Assembly (NCBI GenBank): GCA_047639475.1
Contig: JBLIOD010000009.1
Location: 8,364-72,363, forward strand
Direction: 5' to 3'
Origin: JAAELZ01 sp047639475
GTDB taxonomy: Bacteria; Pseudomonadota; Gammaproteobacteria; Arenicellales; Poriferihabitantaceae
Length of the DNA stretch: 64,000 nt
Shown piece by piece: positions 45,028 through 53,362 of this stretch. The position numbers were made by a program, and so were the translations under genes. Within the stretch, counting starts at the first letter, position 1. Every line of letters begins with the position of its first letter. The notes beneath the pieces were generated by a model that was not told the origin of the DNA, did not search any database, and worked only from the letters and a program-made list of their open reading frames with translations.

Positions 45028-45441
45028 TTAAAACGGCTTTACCACGACCATGACTAAGATGCCCAGCAGTATTAATACAGGCAGCTCGTTCATCACTCTG
45101 TAGAACTTATGACCTTTAGTATTCGCATCACGCTTGAACACTAAATAGGTATTGATACACCACACGTGATAGACCACCAATAGCACAACCAATGCTAACT
45201 TCCAGATCATCCACGAACCGCTGAAACCATAGCCCAGCCACAACCAAGTGCCAAAGAGTATGGCAATAATGGCGCTGGGCGTCATAATCCCAAACAGTAG
45301 TTTGCGCTCCATAACTTTAAAGCGCTCTATGCCAATGGTGTCTTCCGCCATCGCGTGATACACAAATAACCGCGGCAAATACATGACCCCGGCCATCCAA
45401 GAAATGACCGCAAACAGATGAAAGACTTTTATCCAGAGCAT
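45028..45441 (-). CDS. hemJ: Protoporphyrinogen IX oxidase HemJ
   Basis: 137 aa, four-TM HemJ (UPF0093). Its N-terminal LWIKVFHLFAVISWMAGVMY contains the conserved His and YLPRLFVYHA. The C-terminal segment has HKFYRVMNELPVLILLGILV. It oxidises protoporphyrinogen to protoporphyrin, the step before hemH. Upstream, between slyD and this gene, is the second copy of the hairpin repeat. Confidence 0.92.
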   Translation of the reverse strand: MLWIKVFHLFAVISWMAGVMYLPRLFVYHAMAEDTIGIERFKVMERKLLFGIMTPSAIIAILFGTWLWLGYGFSGSWMIWKLALVVLLVVYHVWCINTYLVFKRDANTKGHKFYRVMNELPVLILLGILVMVVVKPF

Positions 45442-45479
45442 GTTAAAAGTAAACTGATAATAAGGGTTTTTAAAAGTTG

Positions 45480-45616
45480 CAGCATAGCGTAGCGAGCGCA
45501 GAAAAGACTAGGCAAAAATAAGCGAAAAAGCGGAGTGTATATTTATACACGAGCATTTTGAATTGATTTTTAACGACGCCAAGTAGTTTCAGTGGTCAAG
45601 CGCAGTAGCTATGCTG
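45480..45616. repeat. Dispersed ~130-nt hairpin element, copy 2
   Basis: It begins 8 nt after the slyD stop. Outer arms CAGCATAGC (45480-45488) and GCTATGCTG (45608-45616) pair perfectly. The central hairpin GTGTAT-ATTT-ATACAC (45534-45549) replaces GTTTAT-ATTA-ATAAAC of copy 1 with a compensating T-to-G and A-to-C pair. The motifs CGGAG...CGAGCATTTTGA, AGCGAAAAA, TTTTAACG and GCGCAGTAGC are shared. Confidence 0.78.
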
Positions 45617-45624
45617 TAAACTTT

Positions 45625-46104
45625 TTAGTGGTTACAGCCTGGGCCGTGCACATGCCCATGTGACAGTTCATCGTCACTAGCAGCACGTACTTCCAGCACT
45701 TCTACAGAGAAATGCAAAGTCTTGCCCGCTAGCTCATGATTGCCGTCGATGATCACTTCATCACCCTCAATACTGGCCACGGTCACTACAATTGGGCTAC
45801 CTGAAGGGTCAGCTCCGTGAAACTGCATACCCACTTCAACCGGGGTATCTTCTGGGAACATATCTTTCTTAACCGTTTGCATATGTTGTGCATCAATTTC
45901 ACCATAGCCATCTGCTGGGGCTACTGTGGCTTCTAACTTGTCACCTGCAGCTTTGCCTTCTAATTGGCTTTCAAGGCCAGGGATTAAATTACCTGCGCCA
46001 TGTATATATACCAACGGCTCGCCATTCGACTGATCAATAATCGTACCGTTATCATCTTTTAATACATAGTTAATACTGGCTACGACATCATTACTTATTT
46101 GCAT
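45625..46104 (-). CDS. slyD: SlyD-like FKBP-type peptidyl-prolyl isomerase
   Basis: 159 aa. FKBP domain with an inserted IF domain: NGEPLVYIHGAGNLIPGLES and VAPADGYGEIDAQHMQTV, then IIDGNHELAGKTLHFSVEVL. The His/Cys-rich tail DELSHGHVHGPGCNH is a metal-binding tail, shorter than the E. coli one. It catalyses proline isomerisation, may chaperone and store Ni2+. It is divergent from nothing near; the hairpin repeat follows its stop. Confidence 0.92.
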   Translation of the reverse strand: MQISNDVVASINYVLKDDNGTIIDQSNGEPLVYIHGAGNLIPGLESQLEGKAAGDKLEATVAPADGYGEIDAQHMQTVKKDMFPEDTPVEVGMQFHGADPSGSPIVVTVASIEGDEVIIDGNHELAGKTLHFSVEVLEVRAASDDELSHGHVHGPGCNH

Positions 46105-46163
46105 TGTGCTAATTTAATTCATTTGGAGAGGCGGGAGTTTACTTGACTGACAGCGGTTTAACA

Positions 46164-47336
46164 CTATTTCTGTGGCAGCGTTGTCAGTAACATTTCATCT
46201 ATATAGCGATACCCCTCTTCGGTTGGGCGGACACAGTTTCCGTCTTCTTCTAACCACCCTCGTTCAATAAATGGGCTCGTCACTTGTTGTAACTGAGATT
46301 CACTTAAACCCGTCCGTGTTGGGTAATTTCTAGTGTCAAAGCCCTGCTTTAAGCGCAATGAATTCATTAGAAACTCAAAAGTGCGATCTGCTTCTGGCAC
46401 CTCATTGTCGCCCCCAATAAACGAACCAGAATCCGCCGCTTCAATATAGGCTTTCGGGTGACGCTTATTCCAATAGCGTTGAATCTTCAATTCTTCATCT
46501 GTTTGCTGACTGAGCTTGGCATGTCCGCCTGCGCCAATGGCCAAATAATCCCCAAAATTCCAGTAATTCAAATTGTGCCTGCAAGCCTGATTCTTCTTAG
46601 CGAATGCCGAGACTTCGTAACGATCATATTGAGCCTCCTCCAATAGCGGCATCAGCGCTAAATGCATATCCCAACAGCGTTCACTATTCGGTAATGTAGG
46701 CGGCTTAACAGCGAATTGAGTATTGGGCTCAATGGTCAACTGGTAGAGTGAAATGTGCTCAACATCTGCGGCGAGAGCAGTAGATAAATCTTGCTGGGCC
46801 ATGGCCAGCGTTTGCGACGGCAAGCCATACATTAAATCAATATTGATCCGCGTAAAGCCGACCTGCTTGGCCAGCGTTATGGCCTCATGCGCTTTGCCCG
46901 CATCATGTATACGGCCCAGTTTCTTGAGCTGTGCATTGTTAAAACTTTGAACACCTATTGATAAACGATTAACTCCCCCCTTTAAGTATCCCGCAAAATG
47001 GCTTTCGTCCAAAGTGCCTGGGTTAGCCTCCAGAGTGATTTCCACATCATCGACTACATCTGCCTCACTACGAATCACATCTAACAAGTTCTGAATATAT
47101 TGAGGTTGAATAAGACTTGGCGTACCACCGCCGATAAACACGGTTTCAATGGTTCGCCCATTCGTGGCTTTTTTAAGTGCTCTAAATTGCGTTATCAAGG
47201 CTTGGGTATACTTCGCTTGAGGAAGGGCTGCTTTTTGAGCATGAGAATTAAAATCACAATACGGGCATTTTTGTACGCACCATGGAAAGTGGATATAAAG
47301 TCCGAGCGGGATATCCGGCAAAATTTCTGACTGCAT
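46164..47336 (-). CDS. hemW: HemW-type radical SAM protein
   Basis: 390 aa. The radical-SAM cluster CVQKCPYCDFNSH and the SAM-binding IGGGTPSLI motif are present. GVNRLSIGVQSFNNAQLKKLGR is characteristic of the HemN/HemW family. The C-terminal HemN domain follows (about 290-375). HemW acts as a haem chaperone rather than a coproporphyrinogen oxidase; it lacks the HemN N-terminal extension. It is next to an acetyltransferase gene downstream. Confidence 0.92.
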   Translation of the reverse strand: MQSEILPDIPLGLYIHFPWCVQKCPYCDFNSHAQKAALPQAKYTQALITQFRALKKATNGRTIETVFIGGGTPSLIQPQYIQNLLDVIRSEADVVDDVEITLEANPGTLDESHFAGYLKGGVNRLSIGVQSFNNAQLKKLGRIHDAGKAHEAITLAKQVGFTRINIDLMYGLPSQTLAMAQQDLSTALAADVEHISLYQLTIEPNTQFAVKPPTLPNSERCWDMHLALMPLLEEAQYDRYEVSAFAKKNQACRHNLNYWNFGDYLAIGAGGHAKLSQQTDEELKIQRYWNKRHPKAYIEAADSGSFIGGDNEVPEADRTFEFLMNSLRLKQGFDTRNYPTRTGLSESQLQQVTSPFIERGWLEEDGNCVRPTEEGYRYIDEMLLTTLPQK

Positions 47337-47357
47337 AATTAAGTGTGCAGTAAAGGT

Positions 47358-47855
47358 TTAATCAGTTCCGACGAGTGTGCTACGCCTTTCCAACATCACA
47401 ATATCACGCCATACGCCATGTAATTGACCCAAGCGTTCTTGTTTACCTACCTCTCTAAAACCCAACTTGAGGTGCAACGCTATACTGGCCATATTCTCTG
47501 GGAATATTCGAGCTTGAAGCGTCCAAACCCCTGCTTCCTCCGAACCCAAAACCAAACCTCCCAACAACTGACCGCCCACCCCTTTGCCCTGCGCCTTGGG
47601 GTCAACATAAACAGATATTTCCGCTACGCCTGTATAGACACAACGGTTGGTCACTGCCGACAAGCAGGCCCAACCAATCACCTCGTTGCTTTCGTTGAGC
47701 GCAACCAATCGAGCTTCCTTCATGGCGCTGGCGTCCCAAGTGTCCCAATCTTTGGTTTGGGTTTCAAAGGTAGCGAAGCCGGTATCAATGCCTGCTTGAT
47801 ATATCTCGCAAACACGGTGGTAGTCTGTTCGTTCGAAATTTCTAATTAAAGCCAT
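47358..47855 (-). CDS. GNAT N-acetyltransferase (phosphinothricin-acetyltransferase-like)
   Basis: 165 aa from ATG at 47855, with weak AGAG upstream and 10 nt after the nadE stop; a longer start would overlap nadE. Seen: RNFERTDYHRVCEIYQAGID, AEISVYVDPKAQGKGVGGQLL (acetyl-CoA loop) and IALHLKLGFREVG. Related to PAT/Bar proteins that acetylate glutamate analogues or methionine sulfone; the real substrate is unknown. Confidence 0.82.
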   Translation of the reverse strand: MALIRNFERTDYHRVCEIYQAGIDTGFATFETQTKDWDTWDASAMKEARLVALNESNEVIGWACLSAVTNRCVYTGVAEISVYVDPKAQGKGVGGQLLGGLVLGSEEAGVWTLQARIFPENMASIALHLKLGFREVGKQERLGQLHGVWRDIVMLERRSTLVGTD

Positions 47856-47865
47856 TGGCAGCACT

Positions 47866-49494
47866 CTAGAAGAATTTGGCCGTAATTGGGTAGCGCCTAT
47901 CGCGTCCAAAGGCGCGCGGCGTAATCCTCACACCCGGTGCTGATTGACGGCGCTTGTATTCATTGCGTACCACCATTTTTATTACTTGGTTAACGGTGTC
48001 CGGATCAAAGCCTTGCTCAATAATTTTCTCCGCCGACTCATCTAATTCGACAAAGCGTTTTAAAATTGAATCTAGTATCGAATATTCGGGCAAGGAGTCT
48101 TGATCTTCTTGATCCGGTCGTAGCTCCGCTGACGGTGGGCGCGTAATGACCCGCTCGGGTATGACTTGCGACAGGGTATTGCGGTACTTAGATAACTCAA
48201 ACACACGGGTTTTAGGAACATCTTTGATGGCGGCAAAACCACCCGCCATATCACCATATAAGGTCGCATAGCCCACCGCCATTTCGCTCTTATTACCAGT
48301 GGTTAATACCATTGCACCTGTTTTATTTGAGATCGCCATCAAAATAAGCATGCGTGAACGTGCCTGTATATTTTCCTCTGTGGTGTCTTCTTCCATGCCT
48401 TCAAACATTGGGCCTAACTGCTGCAAACTGGCTTCGACAATCGGTGCAATCGACACAACATGATACTTAACGCCCAAAGCAGCCGCTTCCTCTTCCGCGT
48501 CACTCAAACTCATCTCGCTGGTGTAATGATAGGGCATCATGACTGCTTCAACACGGTCAGCCCCCAAGGCATCCACGGCGATAGCCAAGGTAAGACCCGA
48601 ATCAATTCCGCCAGAAAGGCCTAAGATAACGCGCTTAAAACCGTTTTTATTGACGTAGTCTTTAACACCCGTCACTAGCGCCGAATAGATGCGCTCATTT
48701 AAAGTGCCGCGCGGAGCAATAGCGCCTAATGTGGGTTCGCACGCCTTTGTTCTTATAACCGTGATTTGTGAAGTTTCAACACAACTTTCAAATATCGGTA
48801 ACCGCGTCGTAATTTTTCCTTCAGCATTAACAATATGCGAAGCGCCGTCAAACACCAACTCATCTTGCCCACCCATTTGGTTCACGTAAACAATGGGTAC
48901 GTTATTTTCTATCGCGCGACGGCTGACTATGCCTTCTTCACGTTCTATCGATTTATTGTAGTGAAAGGGTGAGGCGTTAATATTTAGAATGAGCTGTGCA
49001 CCCAATGCCACTGATTCCTTCACCGGCGGTTCCTCCCATATATCTTCACAAATCACCAAACCACATTTAACCCCATTAATCTCGACTATCTGTGCTTTAT
49101 TGCCTGGAGAGAAATAGCGTTTTTCGTCAAATACAGTGTAGTTTGGCAAAAAGCGTTTGTAGTAAGTAGCGAGTACTTGCCCTGTTCGAATGACGCTCAT
49201 CGCGTTGTACAGCAGCCCTTCCTCCCGCTGTGGATGACCCACAACCAACGCACAGCTATAAGCTTCGCTTTGTTTGACTAACCAAGCTAGCTGTTGCTCA
49301 CACTGCGCGATAAAGTCATCTCTAAATAACAGATCTTCTGGAGGATAAGCACAGAGACTCAATTCAGGGAACACCACAATATCGGTATCTGCAGGTGCTT
49401 GTTGAACGCTATCCATCATCAGTTGACAATTGGCTTTGAGCGCTCCAACCGTGGGATTTATTTGGGCTATGGTCAGCTTTAAAGAGTCGTTCAT
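47866..49494 (-). CDS. nadE: Glutamine-dependent NAD+ synthetase
   Basis: 542 aa, two domains. The N-terminal nitrilase-like domain (about 1-260) has the Glu of VVFPELSLCAYPPEDL and the catalytic Cys of CGLVICEDIWEEP. The C-terminal NAD-synthase domain starts at about 275 with LGLSGGIDSGLTLAIAVDAL (PP-loop). It also has LTTGNKSEMAVGYATLYGD and ITPRAFGRDRRYPI. It makes NAD+ from deamido-NAD+, glutamine and ATP. Divergent from nudJ. Confidence 0.95.
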   Translation of the reverse strand: MNDSLKLTIAQINPTVGALKANCQLMMDSVQQAPADTDIVVFPELSLCAYPPEDLLFRDDFIAQCEQQLAWLVKQSEAYSCALVVGHPQREEGLLYNAMSVIRTGQVLATYYKRFLPNYTVFDEKRYFSPGNKAQIVEINGVKCGLVICEDIWEEPPVKESVALGAQLILNINASPFHYNKSIEREEGIVSRRAIENNVPIVYVNQMGGQDELVFDGASHIVNAEGKITTRLPIFESCVETSQITVIRTKACEPTLGAIAPRGTLNERIYSALVTGVKDYVNKNGFKRVILGLSGGIDSGLTLAIAVDALGADRVEAVMMPYHYTSEMSLSDAEEEAAALGVKYHVVSIAPIVEASLQQLGPMFEGMEEDTTEENIQARSRMLILMAISNKTGAMVLTTGNKSEMAVGYATLYGDMAGGFAAIKDVPKTRVFELSKYRNTLSQVIPERVITRPPSAELRPDQEDQDSLPEYSILDSILKRFVELDESAEKIIEQGFDPDTVNQVIKMVVRNEYKRRQSAPGVRITPRAFGRDRRYPITAKFF

Positions 49495-49570
49495 AATCAG
49501 ATTACCGAGCTAAAATCGGCGAGCAGAATTTGTTAGAATACACCCTTATTATATCTATGTAAGGACAACA

Positions 49571-50020
49571 ATGCCCGAAACCAAGTGGTATCCGCATGTC
49601 ACCGTTGCTGCCGTTATTAAGCGAGATAACAAATTTCTAATCGTCGAAGAACCCAGCTTAGGCGAGCAGGTTTTTAATCAGCCCGCTGGCCATGTAGAAC
49701 AAGGCGAAGCGCTCGTGGCAGCAGTCATTAGAGAAGTGTTAGAAGAAACAGGGTTTGAGTTTACGCCTACAGCACTTGTCGGTTTTTATCATTTCAAAGC
49801 GGCTAACGGTGTCACTTACTTACGCTTTAGCTTTAAAGGTGATTTAGGCAAGGCCGTACACGAAGGCCCTATCGACTCGGCTATTTCTGCTATTCATTGG
49901 CTGACCAAAGACGAACTAGCCGCTAAAAACCTACGTAGCACTATCGTTATGCCCTGCATACAAGATTATTTAGAAGGCCGAGCGCTCGGTCTTGAACATT
50001 TACAGAGTTTTGAACTATGA
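49571..50020 (+). CDS. nudJ: Nudix hydrolase (NudJ-like)
   Basis: 149 aa. Nudix box GHVEQGEALVAAVIREVL followed by EETGF, with all conserved Glu and Arg residues. N-terminal WYPHVTVAAVIKRDNKFLIV matches NudJ (phosphatase releasing Pi from thiamin or nucleotide diphosphates). Ribosome-binding site AAGGA precedes its ATG. Its stop overlaps pyrC by ATGA, so they form one operon. Confidence 0.88.
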   Translation: MPETKWYPHVTVAAVIKRDNKFLIVEEPSLGEQVFNQPAGHVEQGEALVAAVIREVLEETGFEFTPTALVGFYHFKAANGVTYLRFSFKGDLGKAVHEGPIDSAISAIHWLTKDELAAKNLRSTIVMPCIQDYLEGRALGLEHLQSFEL

Positions 50021-51069
50021 GAACCATTGAAATAATTCAGCCGGATGACTGGCATTTACACGTGCGCGATGGCGAAATGATGCAGTCGGTTATAGGCCAC
50101 ACCGCCAGTAGCTTTGGCCGAGCGATGATCATGCCCAATTTAAATCCTCCGGTAACCTCGGTGGATCAAGCATTGGCTTATCGAGATAGAATAACGGCAG
50201 CAGCAAAACAGCATGATTCAGGTAGCGATTTCAAACCCTTAATGAGTTTGTACTTAACTGACTCAACGGCTTTATCCGAAATACAAGCCGCCGCCGATCA
50301 AGAAGACATCGTGGGAGCAAAGCTTTATCCCTCGGGCGCAACTACAAACTCTGATTCGGGCGTTACGCGTATCAGCGGCATCATGCCAGTATTAGAAAAA
50401 ATGGCGGAAACCTCCTTGGTGTTGCAAATACACGGTGAAGTCACTGACCCACATGTCGATATTTTTGACCGTGAAGCGGTGTTTATTGAGCAGGTATTAG
50501 AGCCGATTCATCGTGAAATTCCAGAGCTAAAAATCGTGTTGGAGCACATCACCACTAGCCATGGCATCGATTTTGTAAAAAATGCTAGTGACGCAGTTGC
50601 CGGCACATTAACAGCACATCATCTACTTTTTAATCGCAATGAGTTATTTAAAGGCGGCATACGTCCACACTATTACTGCTTACCCGTACTTAAGCGGGAA
50701 GAACACCGACAAGCGTTAATCAATGCAGCGACCAGTGGAAGTGATTCTTTCTTTTTGGGAACGGACAGCGCACCGCATACACAAAATGCCAAAGAGGCAG
50801 CTTGTGGCTGTGCCGGCTGTTATACCGCCCATGCCGCCTTGCCGTTGTACGCTATGGCATTTGAAAGGATGGAAGCCTTAGAACACTTCGAGCAATTCGC
50901 TAGTTTGGCCGGGCCAAAATTTTATGGCTTGCCCGCAAATACTGGGCGCATTAAGTTGGTAAAGCAAGATTGGGCGGTGCCTGAAGTTTATTTAAGCGAT
51001 GACCAGCAAAAAATAATACCGCTGTTAGCGGGCGAGACTTTAGATTGGCAAGTGGTCGAATTTAATTAA
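50017..51069 (+). CDS. pyrC: Dihydroorotase
   Basis: 350 aa, class II dihydroorotase. Metal ligands are in DDWHLHVRDG (HxH), VGAKLYPSGAT (carboxy-Lys), LQIHGEVTDPHVD and VLEHITTSH, with FFLGTDSAPHTQNAK at the C-terminal ligand. It closes carbamoyl-aspartate to dihydroorotate in pyrimidine synthesis. It is coupled to nudJ by ATGA. A 120-bp piece covering its region KEAACGCAGC to about ALEHF is repeated at 53191-53310. Confidence 0.96.
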   Translation: MRTIEIIQPDDWHLHVRDGEMMQSVIGHTASSFGRAMIMPNLNPPVTSVDQALAYRDRITAAAKQHDSGSDFKPLMSLYLTDSTALSEIQAAADQEDIVGAKLYPSGATTNSDSGVTRISGIMPVLEKMAETSLVLQIHGEVTDPHVDIFDREAVFIEQVLEPIHREIPELKIVLEHITTSHGIDFVKNASDAVAGTLTAHHLLFNRNELFKGGIRPHYYCLPVLKREEHRQALINAATSGSDSFFLGTDSAPHTQNAKEAACGCAGCYTAHAALPLYAMAFERMEALEHFEQFASLAGPKFYGLPANTGRIKLVKQDWAVPEVYLSDDQQKIIPLLAGETLDWQVVEFN

Positions 51070-51194
51070 TAGGTTCACGGCTATTTGGCTGTTTTTGTGA
51101 AACGCTTCTAAAAACACCAGAACGTTCGCTAAACCATCCAATCTAGCTACTAGCTCCAGTACTGTACAAGCTTTTTTGCCCGCTGACACCTTTA

Positions 51195-52148
51195 TCAACA
51201 AGACAGGATTTCGCCTGGTTCAGTAAACTGGCATCCACCTAATATACTGAGCTGGGGCAAAACAAGCCGGAAACCCAGGCCGCTGCTACGAAGCCCCGCA
51301 GACGAGTAGAGGCGATCAGCCGAACGCGCACGCCCGGCGATGCCGCCCCAGCTGCCGCCGCGAAACACGCGGTCAGAGCCTGTAGAACCCACTGGGTCTG
51401 TTACTGGGCCATCTGGTTAAGCGGCATATAAGTCTTCACACCATTCCCATACATTTCCAGACATATCGTATAAGCCCCATTGATTCGCTGCTTTTTGCGC
51501 CACAGGGTGAGTAGTACTGCCTGAGTTAGTGTCATACCACCCTATTAAGTTAAGGTTTTGGTCATTACCAAACGTCTCAGTAATATCGCCATTATAAAAC
51601 GCCGATACCGTCGCGCCGCGTGCTGCATACTCCCACTGCGACTCGGTAGGCAGTGAATAACAGGTGTTCGGCTGTGAATTGCAGCTAACTCGGTTCTCGC
51701 TGGCATTCAAGGCATCTATAACGTCATGTGCTTCATTCCAATTCACTCTTTCAACAGGGCAATCTAAACCACAGTCTTCCCCTTCACCTAAGGCACTAAA
51801 GTGCACGGGGTTGCTGTCCATCACCTGTTGATACTGCGCCTGCGTCACTTCTGTGGTTTGCATGTAAAAACTTTTGCTGATGTTCACAATGTGCTGGAGT
51901 TCATCACCATTTCTTCCGCTCTCTGCGATGTTAACGGGGCGGCTACTGGTAGTGCCTGTGCCATCTGGACTGCCCATTACAAAAGAACCCGCTGGAATGA
52001 GTGAAAACTCCATGCCTATTGAGTTGATAAACAACTCACTGTTTGGGCGCACCGCTGGCGGTTCGTCACCTCCCAAGGGCACCACCACCACTTTTACACT
52101 TTCATGCGCCAGCGCTATATGGCTAAACAACAAAGCCCCCAACAACAA
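51195..52148 (-). pseudogene. Secreted SUMF1/formylglycine-generating-enzyme-like protein with in-frame stop
   Basis: One continuous frame is split by a TAA at 51417-51419. Before it are a signal peptide (from a TTG at 52148; ALLFSHIALA), a mature start VKVVVVPLGGDEPP, and the SUMF1-like FSLIPAGSFVMGS, VTQAQYQQVMDSNPVHF and MSGNVWEWCEDLYAA. After it the same frame continues PDGPVTDPVGSTGSDRVFRGG and LRSSGLGFRLVL, the usual FGE end. A tyrosine codon is the usual residue here, so a single-base change is the simplest cause. The original start codon also seems lost; only TTG is usable. Stop-codon readthrough is possible but less likely. Confidence 0.75.
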
Positions 52149-52275
52149 TGCGCCAATTGAATGAACCCCTTTTACACTAAGTTTTCTTTGTAATTACTTT
52201 TTCATATCTCTACTCTTTTGTTATGGTTTATCCCTGAAACTTGCCGATAATAGCATATGTCGAATCAAATCAATT

Positions 52276-53183
52276 GGGGTCAGGTCTTTCTTTGTATCAC
52301 TTTGCGTTTCCCTCTAATAATTCTCCCCACGCTAGAAAAATGTAAGCCAAAATATTCTGCTATAGCTTGATAAGAATATTCTCCTGTTCTATACGCCTCA
52401 ATAATCGCTGCATTTCGATTGCTGTGCCGCGATGATATTTTAGCTAAGGAATCGGCAGGGGGTCGCCTCTGTACAATAGGAATATTCACATCATCAGACG
52501 AACCCATCAACTTTGACTGTGCGGTTTTAATAAACTCGTCGTTCCCCAGATACACTTGTCGATTAAGATTAGACCAGATCGGTTTACCACCAATTCCATC
52601 ATCAACAAATTGTATGTATCGCTTTATTGCCTGCTTTCGGTGACCATTAAACTGCGCTAATAACACATCTATGGCTAGCCATTCAGGCAGCGGGATTTCT
52701 CCGATCGTCGCTAAGTAACTGCTCCATTTCCAATCTCCTGGATGGCTAACTAGTTTAGCGGCGACGGGGTTAAGCACGATATAGCGCGTGACTTCAAGTA
52801 AATAGGATTCTGCATCGACCAGTATGCCTTTATACCTTCCTTGAAAAAGATGGCCAGAACGATGATGGAGCCGATTGGTTGCTTGGGTATAAACGCCATT
52901 AAGTTGACGCATGCCTTTGGATAAATTCGCATCTGGCGTTTCTATCAATAAGTGATAGTGGTTGCTCATCAGGCAATAGGCATGGCAGACCCAATTATAC
53001 CGTTCGACAACCTCTCCTAATATTTTAAGGAACAGTTGCCTATCGCCGTCATCTTCGTAAATATCTTCTTTGCGATCTCCCCTTGAAGTGATGTGGTAAG
53101 TCGCGTGCTCGAATTCTAATCTTAGTGGTCTTGCCATTCCAGAATAATAGCACAATGAATGCTACTATAGCAGACCTGACCCC
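52276..53183. mobile_element. RAYT element with 12-bp inverted ends
   Basis: GGGGTCAGGTCT (52276-52287) and its exact complement AGACCTGACCCC (53172-53183) flank the transposase gene; the transposase stop codon lies within the left repeat. The unit of about 908 bp sits between the SUMF1 pseudogene and a duplicated pyrC fragment. Confidence 0.7.
52280..53137 (-). CDS. rayT: REP-associated tyrosine transposase (RAYT, Y1_Tnp domain)
   Basis: 285 aa from the ATG at 53137 (a TTG 18 nt earlier is possible). The Y1 transposase fold shows LEFEHATYHITSRGDRKEDI, the HUH-like pair in CHAYCLMSNHYHLLIETPD, and the Tyr-bearing helix in NGVYTQATNRLHHRSGHLFQ. The C-terminal extension (about 215-285) has a helix-turn-helix-like YQAIAEYFGLHFSSVGRIIR. 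RAYTs are domesticated relatives of IS200 transposases tied to REP palindromes. The gene is intact. Confidence 0.88.
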   Translation of the reverse strand: MARPLRLEFEHATYHITSRGDRKEDIYEDDGDRQLFLKILGEVVERYNWVCHAYCLMSNHYHLLIETPDANLSKGMRQLNGVYTQATNRLHHRSGHLFQGRYKGILVDAESYLLEVTRYIVLNPVAAKLVSHPGDWKWSSYLATIGEIPLPEWLAIDVLLAQFNGHRKQAIKRYIQFVDDGIGGKPIWSNLNRQVYLGNDEFIKTAQSKLMGSSDDVNIPIVQRRPPADSLAKISSRHSNRNAAIIEAYRTGEYSYQAIAEYFGLHFSSVGRIIRGKRKVIQRKT

Positions 53184-53190
53184 ATGATCT

Positions 53191-53310
53191 AAGGAGGCAG
53201 CTTGTGGCCGTGCCGGCTGTAATACCGCCCATGCCGCCTTGCCGTTGAACGCAATGGCATTTGAAAGGATGGAAGCCTTAGAACACTTCGCTAGTTTGGC
53301 CGAGCCTAAG
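53191..53310 (+). pseudogene. Duplicated fragment of pyrC
   Basis: About 120 bp matches pyrC bases 50791-50920 with about seven base changes and one 9-nt deletion, all in frame: KEAACGRAGCNTAHAALPLN and on to EALEHFASLAEP. No start codon is present and an in-frame TGA lies just upstream. It lies 8 nt after the right RAYT repeat. It is a remnant, not a gene, and its reading runs to a TAA at 53326-53328. Confidence 0.8.
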
Positions 53311-53362
53311 TTAGCCGACCTTAAATAAACCAAGCTAGGAAAAAACGGAACTCGCTTAGCGA

